Below, one piece after another: positions 13,952 through 21,490 of a DNA stretch of 21,636 bases. Position 1 is the stretch's first letter. Each line of letters begins with the position of its first letter. The DNA comes from Actinomycetota bacterium (lineage in GTDB: Bacteria; Actinomycetota; Actinomycetes; S36-B12; UBA5976). Made by a program: the position numbers and the translations under genes. The stretch covers positions 1 through 21,636 of the forward strand of contig JAFMIT010000016.1 of the NCBI GenBank assembly GCA_017853815.1, given 5' to 3'. Below the pieces are notes generated by a model. That model searched no databases, was not told the DNA's origin, and saw only the letters and a program-made list of their open reading frames with translations.

Positions 13952-15442
13952 CTAATCGGCGACCGCCGAACCGACCTCTCGAGGCATACGCACGACAAAT
14001 CGGGCGCCTCCCATTTCGCTGTGTCCAGCACTAACAGATCCACCCATACGCGTGACCAGCGATCCGACAAGTGCGAGCCCCAGTCCAGTACCAACTGGAC
14101 GCACACCGCGATATCGGCTGTGGAGAACAGCAGGCTCGAACGCGACAGCCAAATCGTCATCCGCCAAACCCGGGCCAGAGTCTTCGATGGTAAGAAGCAC
14201 TGCCTGCTCGTCAGCGTCCAGTCGGGCGGCTATGGCGCCACCCGCAGGAGTCACTCGAACCGCGTTCTCCATGAGGTTGTCGATGATTTGGCGGTATCGC
14301 ATCGGATCAACAGGTGCGGTCGAGTCCCCGGCGCACACTGTGGTTTCAAAAGTCAGACCTTCTCGCTCACAGCGCAGACGCCAGCTCTCTGTCGCTTCAC
14401 TAAGAATCGATGCAAGAGATGAAGGCGCGATTGCTAGTCGGAAATCGACTGCACCCGCGCGCGCTAAGTCCAGCAAATCTGAGATGAGTCGGTCGAGACG
14501 TTCGGTCTCGCTCATCAGCAATGTACCTGCGCTCACGACGTCATCACCAGTGATCACACCGTCAGCGAGCGCTTCTGCATAGCCTTTGACGGCGGTCATC
14601 GGCGTGCGAAGTTCGTGGGATACCGACATGAGAAATTCGCGTTGCCGGTCCTCGCTGATGGCAAGGTTCGCAGCCAATAAGTTCAACGCTCGAGCGATGT
14701 CGGCAACTTCTTCTGCACCGGTGACTTGGACGTCGACGTCACGTTCTCCGCGAGCAAGATGACTCGCCGCCGCGGCAGCTTTCTTCAGCGGAGCTGCTGT
14801 TCTACGGGCAACGATCAGTGCAACAAGCGCAGCAATACCGAGTCCTGCGATGAGCCCGAATCCCATGCGCTCAAGCAGCGTCGTAGCAGCTCGCTCCGAT
14901 GCGGTCGCTCGCTGCACAAGAATGACGCCGATTTGTGAGGAAACCTGTCGTCCTTCGATGAAATACCACTCGCCATGAAAACGTGCTTTGGCAGAGATCC
15001 GAGCCAATGGCCCTCGTGCAACTCCGTCGGAGTCAGCGTCGTCGTCACCAGAGACAACGTCCGTGACCTGCGTGACTGCAGCAATCATGTCTGCGGTAAT
15101 CGGTCCAGTGGGCAATGAAACGGAAGTAACAGGGACTACGGCGACATCAGGTCCGGGCAAATGCTGGTGATCGCCTCGACCAGGAACGGGGCGATCGTTG
15201 GGGCCCTGCTCCACCAAGTCCACGATCACGTCAGCTTGCCGAGCAAGATCCTGACGGGCTTGAGCCTCAGCTTCATTGCGGACAAGCGGAAAAGCAACCA
15301 GCATCGCAATAGCAACCGCAGAGACCACGCTAACGAATGCAACGGCAACAATCCGACTGGCTAGCGTCCCGAAATGATTCCCGACGGATAACTGCTTGAG
15401 CTCTTGGTGAGTGACTGCTCCCCCATCGATTCCCGATGTCAT
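13952..15442 (-). CDS. Sensor histidine kinase of a two-component system
   Basis: Membrane sensor that autophosphorylates and controls the response regulator encoded 2 bases upstream. The 496 residues comprise a short cytoplasmic N-terminus, TM1 (about 30-54), an extracytoplasmic domain (about 55-190), TM2 (193-212), HAMP (213-265), dimerisation domain with phospho-accepting H276 (MSVSHELRTPMTAVKGY), and an ATPase domain with N389/N393 (DNLMENAVRVTP), G1 box EDSGPGLADDD and G2 box GTGLGLALV. The sensor part has no domain I recognise. It is rich in proline and aspartate and holds GDHQHLPGPD (90-99) and DADSDG (135-140), the latter matching the calcium-loop pattern DxDxDG. The kinase sits between Trp-associated genes and trpC. 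The ligand is unknown. Confidence 0.93.
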   Translation of the reverse strand: MTSGIDGGAVTHQELKQLSVGNHFGTLASRIVAVAFVSVVSAVAIAMLVAFPLVRNEAEAQARQDLARQADVIVDLVEQGPNDRPVPGRGDHQHLPGPDVAVVPVTSVSLPTGPITADMIAAVTQVTDVVSGDDDADSDGVARGPLARISAKARFHGEWYFIEGRQVSSQIGVILVQRATASERAATTLLERMGFGLIAGLGIAALVALIVARRTAAPLKKAAAAASHLARGERDVDVQVTGAEEVADIARALNLLAANLAISEDRQREFLMSVSHELRTPMTAVKGYAEALADGVITGDDVVSAGTLLMSETERLDRLISDLLDLARAGAVDFRLAIAPSSLASILSEATESWRLRCEREGLTFETTVCAGDSTAPVDPMRYRQIIDNLMENAVRVTPAGGAIAARLDADEQAVLLTIEDSGPGLADDDLAVAFEPAVLHSRYRGVRPVGTGLGLALVGSLVTRMGGSVSAGHSEMGGARFVVRMPREVGSAVAD

Positions 15443-15444
15443 TG

Positions 15445-16146
15445 CTAGCGCTCGACTTCTGCGCTGTATCCAACCCCGCGAACTGTCCGAATAAAGGAGT
15501 GATTACCCAGCTTTGCACGTACTTGTGCGATGTGTGTATCAACCGTGCGATGAGATACATAAGCCGCATAACCCCACACTTCGCTGAGCAGTTGCTCGCG
15601 CGAAATCACTCGTCCTGGCCGAGCCATCAAATGTGCGAGCAGGTCAAACTCTGTCGCTGTGAAATCAACTTCAGATCCGGCGACTGTCACTCGCCGAGCT
15701 GACTTATCAATCTTCACATCGCCAATCACAAGTGAATCTTCTGAGCCTTCAACCGCGAGCGAGTTGCGGCGCACGGTAGCTCGCACACGGGCGACAAGTT
15801 CGCGAGGACTAAAGGGTTTGGTGATGTAATCATCCGCACCCATTTCGAGGCCGAGCACTCGATCAATTTCGTCATCACGAGCTGTACAAAACAGAATCGG
15901 AATCCAGTTGCCCTCTGCCCGGAGCTGCCGACACACATCGATACCGTCAATGACAGGGATACCAATATCCAGCACGACAGCAGCAGGCTTCAATTCTCGA
16001 ATCGCCTTGAGCGCTTGCTCACCATCGCTCACGCAATGCACTCCAAAACCCGCCTTTTGAAGATACATACGCTGAAGGTCAGCGATGTTCTTTTCATCCT
16101 CAACCACCAAGATGAGGGCATGGATTGCATCGGTAGACATACTCAT
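15445..16146 (-). CDS. OmpR/PhoB-family response regulator
   Basis: DNA-binding partner of the downstream sensor kinase. The 233-residue protein has a receiver domain (about 10-122) with acidic pair E16-D17, phospho-acceptor D60 (VVLDIGIPVIDG), T88 and K110 (ITKPFSP), then a winged-helix domain (about 138-230) with FTATEFDLLAHLMARPGRV, SREQLLSEVWGY, VDTHIAQVRAKLG and IRTVRGVGY. Start is ATG 16146 or ATG 16140; neither has a clear ribosome site. Kinase start and regulator stop are 2 bases apart. Upstream is a 51-base gap with repeated CTGA motifs that may be its own binding sites. Its target genes cannot be deduced; being inside the trp gene train, effects on trpCBA by read-through are possible. 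Confidence 0.95.
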   Translation of the reverse strand: MSMSTDAIHALILVVEDEKNIADLQRMYLQKAGFGVHCVSDGEQALKAIRELKPAAVVLDIGIPVIDGIDVCRQLRAEGNWIPILFCTARDDEIDRVLGLEMGADDYITKPFSPRELVARVRATVRRNSLAVEGSEDSLVIGDVKIDKSARRVTVAGSEVDFTATEFDLLAHLMARPGRVISREQLLSEVWGYAAYVSHRTVDTHIAQVRAKLGNHSFIRTVRGVGYSAEVER

Positions 16147-16152
16147 ATGGTG

Positions 16153-16202
16153 TCAGACCGGCAGTCAGGGACTGGGTGGGTTTATGTTCAGGAAATGTCA
16201 GG
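16153..16202 (-). repeat. Four CTGA repeats upstream of the response regulator gene, candidate operator
   Basis: Reading toward the response regulator, CCTGA occurs at 16202-16198, 16192-16188 and 16169-16165, with a weaker TCTGA ending at 16153. The first two are extended: TTCCTGACAT followed at once by TTCCTGAACAT, a direct repeat with 10-base period. Distances are 10, 23 and 12 bases, close to whole helical turns. OmpR-family regulators commonly bind direct repeats spaced about 10-11 bases, so autoregulation is plausible. The first copy includes the stop codon of the HGxxPAAW gene. Confidence 0.35.
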
Positions 16203-16407
16203 AACGGCTAATTTGACCGTAGCCGGCCATCTGCATCAGCTTGCCGACAATCGCAGCAATCACCGCAATCACGACGCCGGCCCAGAACATGACCGCGTTG
16301 GAAACCCAGATTGCTGTTCCACTCACCACAAAAGCGATAAAGACAAGAATGACGGTGGTCCAAGCTGCAGGGGTATTGCCGTGGTGTGAACGCTTGCTTT
16401 GGGTCAT
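16198..16407 (-). CDS. HGxxPAAW family small membrane protein
   Basis: Small protein of 69 residues named for its only conserved motif, here H9-G-N-T-P-A-A-W16 near the N-terminus. Two hydrophobic segments follow (about 17-35 and 38-59) with a short hairpin turn, then a basic-polar tail. The family is actinobacterial, often found between trpE and trpC, and to my knowledge has no known function. The open frame extends far upstream, but ATG 16407 is chosen because AGGAG lies 6 bases before it and the motif then falls at the usual place. The 44-base gap to the Trp-associated membrane protein and the context suggest co-transcription with the trp genes. Confidence 0.88.
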   Translation of the reverse strand: MTQSKRSHHGNTPAAWTTVILVFIAFVVSGTAIWVSNAVMFWAGVVIAVIAAIVGKLMQMAGYGQISRS

Positions 16408-16451
16408 GAAGCTCTCCTGAATCTTGAGGCGTAGTCTCTCACATACGCCCT

Positions 16452-16838
16452 TTACTCGGTTGGATCGATGCCTTGGTCTAAGGAAGTCCATGGATTGGGT
16501 GGCGCAATCTGGTAGCGATTTCTGCGCTTCCACTGGGGTGCGGCCCACCATGCGCGCCATGCCAGCCCACAAGACATAATGGCTGCAAGGCTCAAGACAA
16601 GCGCGCCTGCTGGTTCTGACCACGCGAGTGCGATTGCTGCGAACGCACCAATCGTGACCAGCACAACGACCACCCGCGCTGCTCGCCAGGAACTGACAGA
16701 AAGCGCTAGAGCAGCTGCTGCAATAGTTAACGACCAGGCCGAGATGGTGGCAGCGACATCACCTGGAACTAACCAGGCAGTGCTGTACGTCACCAGAGCG
16801 ACGGCGAATAGAGCAATGACGGTGCGCGACTTAGTCAT
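16452..16838 (-). CDS. Trp biosynthesis-associated membrane protein
   Basis: Membrane protein of 128 residues with about four hydrophobic segments (roughly 7-26, 32-50, 56-72 and 78-95), then a basic stretch (QWKRRNRYQ) and the C-terminal signature NPWTSLDQGIDPTE. A tail of the type DPWDALDRGEDPT is characteristic of the actinobacterial family found next to trpE (TIGR02234/PF09534 as I recall it). Function is unknown; a role in transport of tryptophan or precursors has been a natural guess from context but I see no proof. The frame can start at a GTG (16844) right after the trpE stop; I chose ATG 16838, which has AGG 5 bases upstream. Confidence 0.85.
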   Translation of the reverse strand: MTKSRTVIALFAVALVTYSTAWLVPGDVAATISAWSLTIAAAALALSVSSWRAARVVVVLVTIGAFAAIALAWSEPAGALVLSLAAIMSCGLAWRAWWAAPQWKRRNRYQIAPPNPWTSLDQGIDPTE

Positions 16839-16844
16839 AGTCAC

Positions 16845-18410
16845 CTAGCTGTGAGCGGCGTCTGAGATGGTGTTCGCTACCGCGACTGCGCGCAAGACTG
16901 CGGCCGCCTTGTTGAGACATTCTTGGTGCTCCGACTGCGGATCGCTGTCCGCGACGACACCAGCGCCAGCCTGAACGTAGGCGACACCGTCTTTGATGAC
17001 CGCTGTACGAATGGCAATGGCCGTATCCATGTCACCTGCAAAGTCCAGGTAGCCGACACAGCCACCGTAGACGCCTCGGCGACTTGGCTCTAGTTCTTCA
17101 ATGATTTCCATGGCTCGCGGCTTCGGTGCTCCAGATAGCGTGCCAGCCGGGAATGTCGCCGCCAACAGGTCATAGGCGGATTTGTCATGTGCCAAGTTGC
17201 CTTCGACTGTCGACACAATGTGCATCACGTGCGAATAGCGTTCGATCGACATGAAATCTGACACTTCGACCGAACCGCTAGCGCACACTCTGCCGAGATC
17301 GTTGCGGCCCAAGTCGACGAGCATCAAGTGTTCAGCTCGCTCTTTGAGATCCGCCATCAAGTCCTCCGCAAACGCGTTGTCTTCGCGTTCTGAAGTACCG
17401 CGTGGTCGAGTTCCAGCAATCGGATGCAACAGCGCCCGTCCCTGATGCAGTGTCACCAGTGCCTCTGGACTGCTACCCACAATGTCGAAAGCTGCGTCGT
17501 CGCTCAACGAATCCGAGAGGGCGTCGTGCGCCGGGAATCTGAAGAGATACATGTAAGGACTCGGATTCTGCACGCGCAAAACGCGATACACATCCAGCGA
17601 CGAGGCCGTTACTGAAGCTTGGAAGCGCTGTGACAACACAATCTGAAACGCATCGCCGGCTCGAACATATTCTTTGCAGCGCTCAACATTCTTTAAGTAG
17701 TCAGCGGCTTCGGTTCTGTGTGTTACTTCTGGTTTCGCAGCGACATCAAACACGACCGCAGAGGAACTAGACGACGTGCTCAAGTCCGCTTGCATCGCAG
17801 CGAGTCGTGCAACCGCGTCTGCGTACGCGTCGTCAATGCGTTCGTCGGTACCATCAAAGTTGATGGCATTAGCAATCAACCAGACGGAGCCGTCCCAGTG
17901 ATCGAGCACCGCGATATCACTTGCAAGCAACATCGCGACTTCAGGAATGCCCAGTTCGTCAGGTGCTGATGATGGCAACTTTTCCCAACGTCGCACGGCA
18001 TCGTAAGAAATCAGCCCAACCATGCCCGAGGTCAGCGGCGGCAAACCTGCAACTACTGGAGTGTGAAGCGCCTCGAGAGTCGCCCGAAGAGTTTCTAGCG
18101 GATTTTCGGAGCTTGGAATGCCAGCAGGAACATCGCCGAGCCAGCGAGTAATACCATCTCTCGCGGTCAGCATCGCTCGCGAACGAACGCCGACGAACGA
18201 GTACCGAGACCACGAACGCCCATGCTCCGCAGACTCCAACAAAAACGTTCCGGCCCGTTCTTGGGTCAATTTGCGGTAAAGCCCCACCGGCGTTTCGCTA
18301 TCCGCCAACACTCGCCGCGCGACAGGGATGACACGACGGTCCTGCGCGAGTTCACGAAACTCTTCGAGCGTCGGTCGGATCTCACCGTTGAGCGGAAATT
18401 CAAGTTTCAT
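16845..18410 (-). CDS. trpE: Anthranilate synthase component I
   Basis: TrpE makes anthranilate from chorismate, the first step of tryptophan synthesis, normally with glutaminase TrpG, which is not in this window. The 521 residues contain the tryptophan feedback motif LLES (57-60) with SRYSFVG following, and the chorismate-binding blocks IAGTRPRGTSERED, DLGRNDLGRVC, FPAGTLSGAPKPRAMEIIEE and GGCVGYLDFAGDMDTAIAIR. The open frame extends 35 codons further upstream into hisI; ATG 18410 is chosen because it forms an ATGA overlap with the hisI stop, has GGAG 7 bases upstream, and gives a normal N-terminus. The coupling to hisI ties tryptophan and histidine synthesis to one transcript. No leader-peptide attenuator can be present here, given the overlap. 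Confidence 0.97.
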   Translation of the reverse strand: MKLEFPLNGEIRPTLEEFRELAQDRRVIPVARRVLADSETPVGLYRKLTQERAGTFLLESAEHGRSWSRYSFVGVRSRAMLTARDGITRWLGDVPAGIPSSENPLETLRATLEALHTPVVAGLPPLTSGMVGLISYDAVRRWEKLPSSAPDELGIPEVAMLLASDIAVLDHWDGSVWLIANAINFDGTDERIDDAYADAVARLAAMQADLSTSSSSSAVVFDVAAKPEVTHRTEAADYLKNVERCKEYVRAGDAFQIVLSQRFQASVTASSLDVYRVLRVQNPSPYMYLFRFPAHDALSDSLSDDAAFDIVGSSPEALVTLHQGRALLHPIAGTRPRGTSEREDNAFAEDLMADLKERAEHLMLVDLGRNDLGRVCASGSVEVSDFMSIERYSHVMHIVSTVEGNLAHDKSAYDLLAATFPAGTLSGAPKPRAMEIIEELEPSRRGVYGGCVGYLDFAGDMDTAIAIRTAVIKDGVAYVQAGAGVVADSDPQSEHQECLNKAAAVLRAVAVANTISDAAHS

Positions 18411-18745
18411 GAGTTCTCTCCGAGTAATGGATGAGCATCGAAGCAGGTGAAGTCGCCTGTATGACATGCCCCGCCCTCTTGAACAACCTTGAGGAGAACA
18501 GTGTCGCCATCGCAATCGAGCGAAACACTGCGCACATGCTGTGTGTGCCCAGAGGTCGCGCCCTTGATCCAGAGCTCATTGCGAGACCGCGAGAAGTAGG
18601 TGGCTTCGCGAGTGGCGATGGTGCGCTCGAGCGCCTCCAAATCCATCCATGCCATCATCAAAACCTGGCCAGACACGTCATCTTGACATACAGCGGGCAC
18701 AAGGCCTTCTGCGTTAAAACGTACTTTTGAGAGGTCAATGGCCAT
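18407..18745 (-). CDS. hisI: Phosphoribosyl-AMP cyclohydrolase
   Basis: HisI opens the adenine ring of phosphoribosyl-AMP, step three of histidine synthesis. The 112-residue protein is the stand-alone form without a HisE domain, as usual in actinobacteria. Residues D77, D79 and D81 in SLDCDGDT match the magnesium site, and C78, C94 and C101 (GGACHTGDFTC) the zinc site. SRSRNELWIKGATSGHTQHV is the family signature. It lies 9 bases after hisF and overlaps trpE by ATGA. HisE and HisG are not in this window. Confidence 0.97.
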   Translation of the reverse strand: MAIDLSKVRFNAEGLVPAVCQDDVSGQVLMMAWMDLEALERTIATREATYFSRSRNELWIKGATSGHTQHVRSVSLDCDGDTVLLKVVQEGGACHTGDFTCFDAHPLLGENS

Positions 18746-18754
18746 GGTTAATTC

Positions 18755-19525
18755 TTACCTAACCGGATGCCCTGCGGCAGCCAGAGCAGCTTTGACGTCT
18801 CCAATGGTCATGGTTCCAAAGTGAAAAACCGAAGCAGCGAGGACCGCATCTGCACCAGCGCTCACTGCAGGCGCAAAGTCATTGACGGATCCTGCCCCAC
18901 CCGAAGCGATGACTGGCACACTGACAGCAGACCTCACCAGACGGATCAATTCGAGGTCAAAGCCATCCTGAGTGCCATCTGCGTCCATGGAATTGAGCAA
19001 AATCTCGCCCGCTCCAAGCGCCGATGCTCGAACGGCCCATTCGACAGCATCAATGCCTGTCCCCTGCCGACCGCCATGGGTGGTCACCTCGAAACCTGAA
19101 GGCGTGATGGTGTCACCTTGAACACGTCGGGCATCTATCGAAATCACAATGCACTGGGCACCAAAACGCTCAGCGGCTTCAGTCAAGAACTCAGGCCGAG
19201 CAATCGCGGCAGTGTTGATGCCTACTTTGTCCGCGCCTGCCCTCAGCAGCCGATCAATATCGTCCACCGTCCGTACGCCACCGCCAACAGTTAACGGAAT
19301 AAAGACCTGTTCAGCCGTACGTCGAACAATGTCGTAGGTCGTCTCGCGATCACCTGATGAAGCCGTGATGTCGAGAAAAACCAACTCGTCAGCACCTTGC
19401 TGGTCGTATAACGCGGCGAGTTCCACAGGGTCGCCGGCATCTCGGAGGTTCACAAAATTGACACCTTTGACCACGCGCCCAGCATCAACATCGAGGCACG
19501 GAATCACGCGGACTGCCAAACTCAT
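18755..19525 (-). CDS. hisF: Imidazole glycerol phosphate synthase cyclase subunit
   Basis: HisF uses ammonia from HisH to turn PRFAR into imidazole glycerol phosphate and AICAR. The 256-residue TIM barrel has catalytic D12 (IPCLDVDAGRVVKGVNF) and D131 (VISIDARRV), matching D11 and D130 of the Thermotoga enzyme. The phosphate loops TVGGGVRTVDD and IASGGAGSVNDF, and LLNSMDADGTQDGFD, are intact. The start overlaps the priA stop by ATGA. The HisH partner is encoded just upstream of priA. Confidence 0.98.
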   Translation of the reverse strand: MSLAVRVIPCLDVDAGRVVKGVNFVNLRDAGDPVELAALYDQQGADELVFLDITASSGDRETTYDIVRRTAEQVFIPLTVGGGVRTVDDIDRLLRAGADKVGINTAAIARPEFLTEAAERFGAQCIVISIDARRVQGDTITPSGFEVTTHGGRQGTGIDAVEWAVRASALGAGEILLNSMDADGTQDGFDLELIRLVRSAVSVPVIASGGAGSVNDFAPAVSAGADAVLAASVFHFGTMTIGDVKAALAAAGHPVR

Positions 19526-20259
19526 TTCGCGAGTTGCTCCATGAGTTCAAGCGCCGCTTCGAGCGTAAAGGCGCCCGCGTAAAGAGCCTTGCCGACAATT
19601 GCACCTTCGACACCACGATTTGTCAGTGCAGCGATTGCGCGAAGGTCTTCGAGCGATGACACCCCACCCGAGGCAACAATCGGTTTGTTGGTCCGGCGGC
19701 ACATTTCTTCAAGCAACTCGAGGTTTGGCCCCTTGAGCGTGCCATCTTTGGTGACGTCTGTAACAACGTAGCGACTGCAGCCATCACGCTCGAGACGTTC
19801 GAGAACTTCCCAAAGATCGCCACCCTCTTGAGTCCAGCCACGCGCGGCCAAAGTGGTGCCGCGGACGTCGAGTCCGACCGCAATGCGATCGCCATATTTG
19901 TCGATAGCGCGGGCGCACCAATCAGGATTTTCGAGTGCGGCCGTACCAAGATTCACACGCGTGCAACCACTGTTCATGGCGGCATCAAGCGATTCGTCGT
20001 CGCGAATGCCTCCCGAAAGTTCAACCTTGACATTCATATGTTTGATGACGTTGCTGAGCAGCTCACGATTAGAACCTCGACCAAATGCGGCATCGAGATC
20101 AACCAAGTGAATCCATTCGGCACCTGCGTTTTGCCAGGCCAAGGCAGCTTCGAGCGGATCGCCGTATGAGGTTTCGCTACCTGCAGCGCCCTGCACCAAG
20201 CGCACAGCCTGGCCGTCAGCGACGTCCACAGCTGGAAGCAATTCGAGTTTTGGTGCCAC
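19522..20259 (-). CDS. priA: PriA: bifunctional HisA/TrpF phosphoribosyl isomerase
   Basis: PriA performs the same Amadori isomerisation in two pathways: ProFAR to PRFAR (HisA, histidine) and PRA to CdRP (TrpF, tryptophan). It is characteristic of actinobacteria lacking trpF, and no trpF is seen near the trp genes here. The 245-residue barrel is close to mycobacterial PriA: LLPAVDVADGQAVRLVQG with D12 and R20, HLVDLDAAFGRGSN, VELSGGIRDDESL, VVTDVTKDGTL with D168, and R140-G-W142 corresponding to the R143/W145 pair that M. tuberculosis PriA uses to switch between substrates. GTG 20259 is chosen over ATG 20280: it forms a TAGTG overlap with hisH, has AAGGA 8 bases upstream, and gives the standard N-terminus. 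Confidence 0.95.
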   Translation of the reverse strand: MAPKLELLPAVDVADGQAVRLVQGAAGSETSYGDPLEAALAWQNAGAEWIHLVDLDAAFGRGSNRELLSNVIKHMNVKVELSGGIRDDESLDAAMNSGCTRVNLGTAALENPDWCARAIDKYGDRIAVGLDVRGTTLAARGWTQEGGDLWEVLERLERDGCSRYVVTDVTKDGTLKGPNLELLEEMCRRTNKPIVASGGVSSLEDLRAIAALTNRGVEGAIVGKALYAGAFTLEAALELMEQLAK

Positions 20260-20897
20260 TATCTCAATCCTTCTACCCATGTCTTTAACAGTTGCGCGCC
20301 AGCATCTCCACTTTTCTCAGGATGGAACTGGGTTGCACACAGCGGACCGTTTTCGACCGCTGCCACAAATCTCTCGCCGTGCTCCGACCACGAAACCTTT
20401 GGCGCAGGTGTCGCGCCATAGTGATGAAGTGTCCAGTTTCGCACGGCGTAGGAGTGCACGAAATAGAACCGCTCAGCTTCGATGCCCGCAAAAAGTCGAG
20501 AGCCGTCCGCGACATCAACAGTGTTCCAACCCATATGCGGAAGCACGGGCGCCTGAAGTTCTTCAACAACGCCTGGCCACTCGCCCACGCCTGGCGTGTC
20601 CACTCCGTGCTCCAGACCGTGTTCAAACATCACTTGAAAACCAACGCAAATGCCGAGAACCGGACGTCCACCTGCAATGCGAGTATCAATCAGCTTCGGT
20701 CCTCGAACTGCGTTGAGCCCCTCCATGCAGGCAGCGAACGCACCTACTCCAGGCACAACGAGACCATCGGAATTAAGCGCCGTTTCGTAATCAGCTGTGA
20801 GTTCGACCTGTGCACCGACACGTTCCAGCGCGCGCACCGCCGAGCGCACGTTTCCGGAGCCGTAATCCAGAACGACGACTCGTGGGGAGACTGTCAT
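20259..20897 (-). CDS. hisH: Imidazole glycerol phosphate synthase glutaminase subunit
   Basis: HisH hydrolyses glutamine and feeds ammonia to HisF. Class I amidotransferase of 212 residues with nucleophile C84 (LGICVGFQVMF) and the H192/E194 pair in TQFHPEKSGDAG. VVPGVGAF (47-54) forms the oxyanion region, and LPHMGWNTV and YFVHSY are family blocks. The GICVGFQ nucleophile elbow varies slightly from the more frequent GICLGMQ. The ATG shares one base with the hisB stop (TAATG), and its stop shares one base with the chosen priA start. Confidence 0.98.
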   Translation of the reverse strand: MTVSPRVVVLDYGSGNVRSAVRALERVGAQVELTADYETALNSDGLVVPGVGAFAACMEGLNAVRGPKLIDTRIAGGRPVLGICVGFQVMFEHGLEHGVDTPGVGEWPGVVEELQAPVLPHMGWNTVDVADGSRLFAGIEAERFYFVHSYAVRNWTLHHYGATPAPKVSWSEHGERFVAAVENGPLCATQFHPEKSGDAGAQLLKTWVEGLR

Positions 20898-21490
20898 TAG
20901 CCGCCGAGCACACCCTTGGTGGAAGGAACATCCTTCACTCGAGGATCGAGTGCAACTGCAGTCCGAAGCGCTCTCGCCACTGCCTTGAACTGCGCCTCAA
21001 CAATGTGATGTGCGTTTCGGCCGCTGATGACACGTACGTGCAAAGCGATTTGGCCCGACGCAACGATGCTCTCCCAGATGTGACGAGTGAGAGCTGTGTC
21101 GTACGAGCCGATCAGTTCAATCATGTCGGGCTCTTCGTGAACCACATACGGGCGACCGGAAACGTCAACGACGGCCTGAGCACATGCTTCATCGAGCGGC
21201 ACTGTCGCGTCACCAAAACGCGTGAGACCCACTTTGTCGCCAAGCGCTTCGCGCAACGCCTGACCAAAAGCGATAGATGTGTCTTCGACGGTGTGGTGCG
21301 AATCAATGTGTGTGTCACCTTGAGTACGAATGTACAAATCGAAACCACCGTGCTTGCCCAACTGATGCATCATGTGGTCGTAAAAAGGAACGCCGGTCTC
21401 AATATCGACCTGACCTGTGCCATCGAGGTTGAGCTCGAGCAGCACGTTGCTCTCTTTGGTAACGCGTTCAATCCGAGCAGTACGACTCAT
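20897..21490 (-). CDS. hisB: Imidazoleglycerol-phosphate dehydratase
   Basis: HisB dehydrates imidazole glycerol phosphate to imidazole acetol phosphate, using two manganese ions. The 197-residue single-function form lacks the phosphatase domain of enterobacteria. The metal-binding repeats are visible: FYDHMMHQLGKHGGFDL, DSHHTVEDT (H65, H66, E69) and GRNAHHIVEAQFKA near 157-170. The C-terminal STKGVLGG is typical. The ATG shares a base with the hisC stop (TGATG), and AAAGG lies 9 bases upstream. Confidence 0.98.
   Translation of the reverse strand: MSRTARIERVTKESNVLLELNLDGTGQVDIETGVPFYDHMMHQLGKHGGFDLYIRTQGDTHIDSHHTVEDTSIAFGQALREALGDKVGLTRFGDATVPLDEACAQAVVDVSGRPYVVHEEPDMIELIGSYDTALTRHIWESIVASGQIALHVRVISGRNAHHIVEAQFKAVARALRTAVALDPRVKDVPSTKGVLGG

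Noticed and set aside
16408..16623. Longer frame for the HGxxPAAW protein, running back into the Trp-associated gene
   Set aside because: The upstream part reads through another gene in a different frame; the ATG with AGGAG gives the normal family size with the motif near the N-terminus.
18411..18515. N-terminal extension of trpE upstream of the ATG at 18410
   Set aside because: The extra 35 residues are out-of-frame hisI sequence; the ATGA overlap with hisI and GGAG spacing mark the real start.
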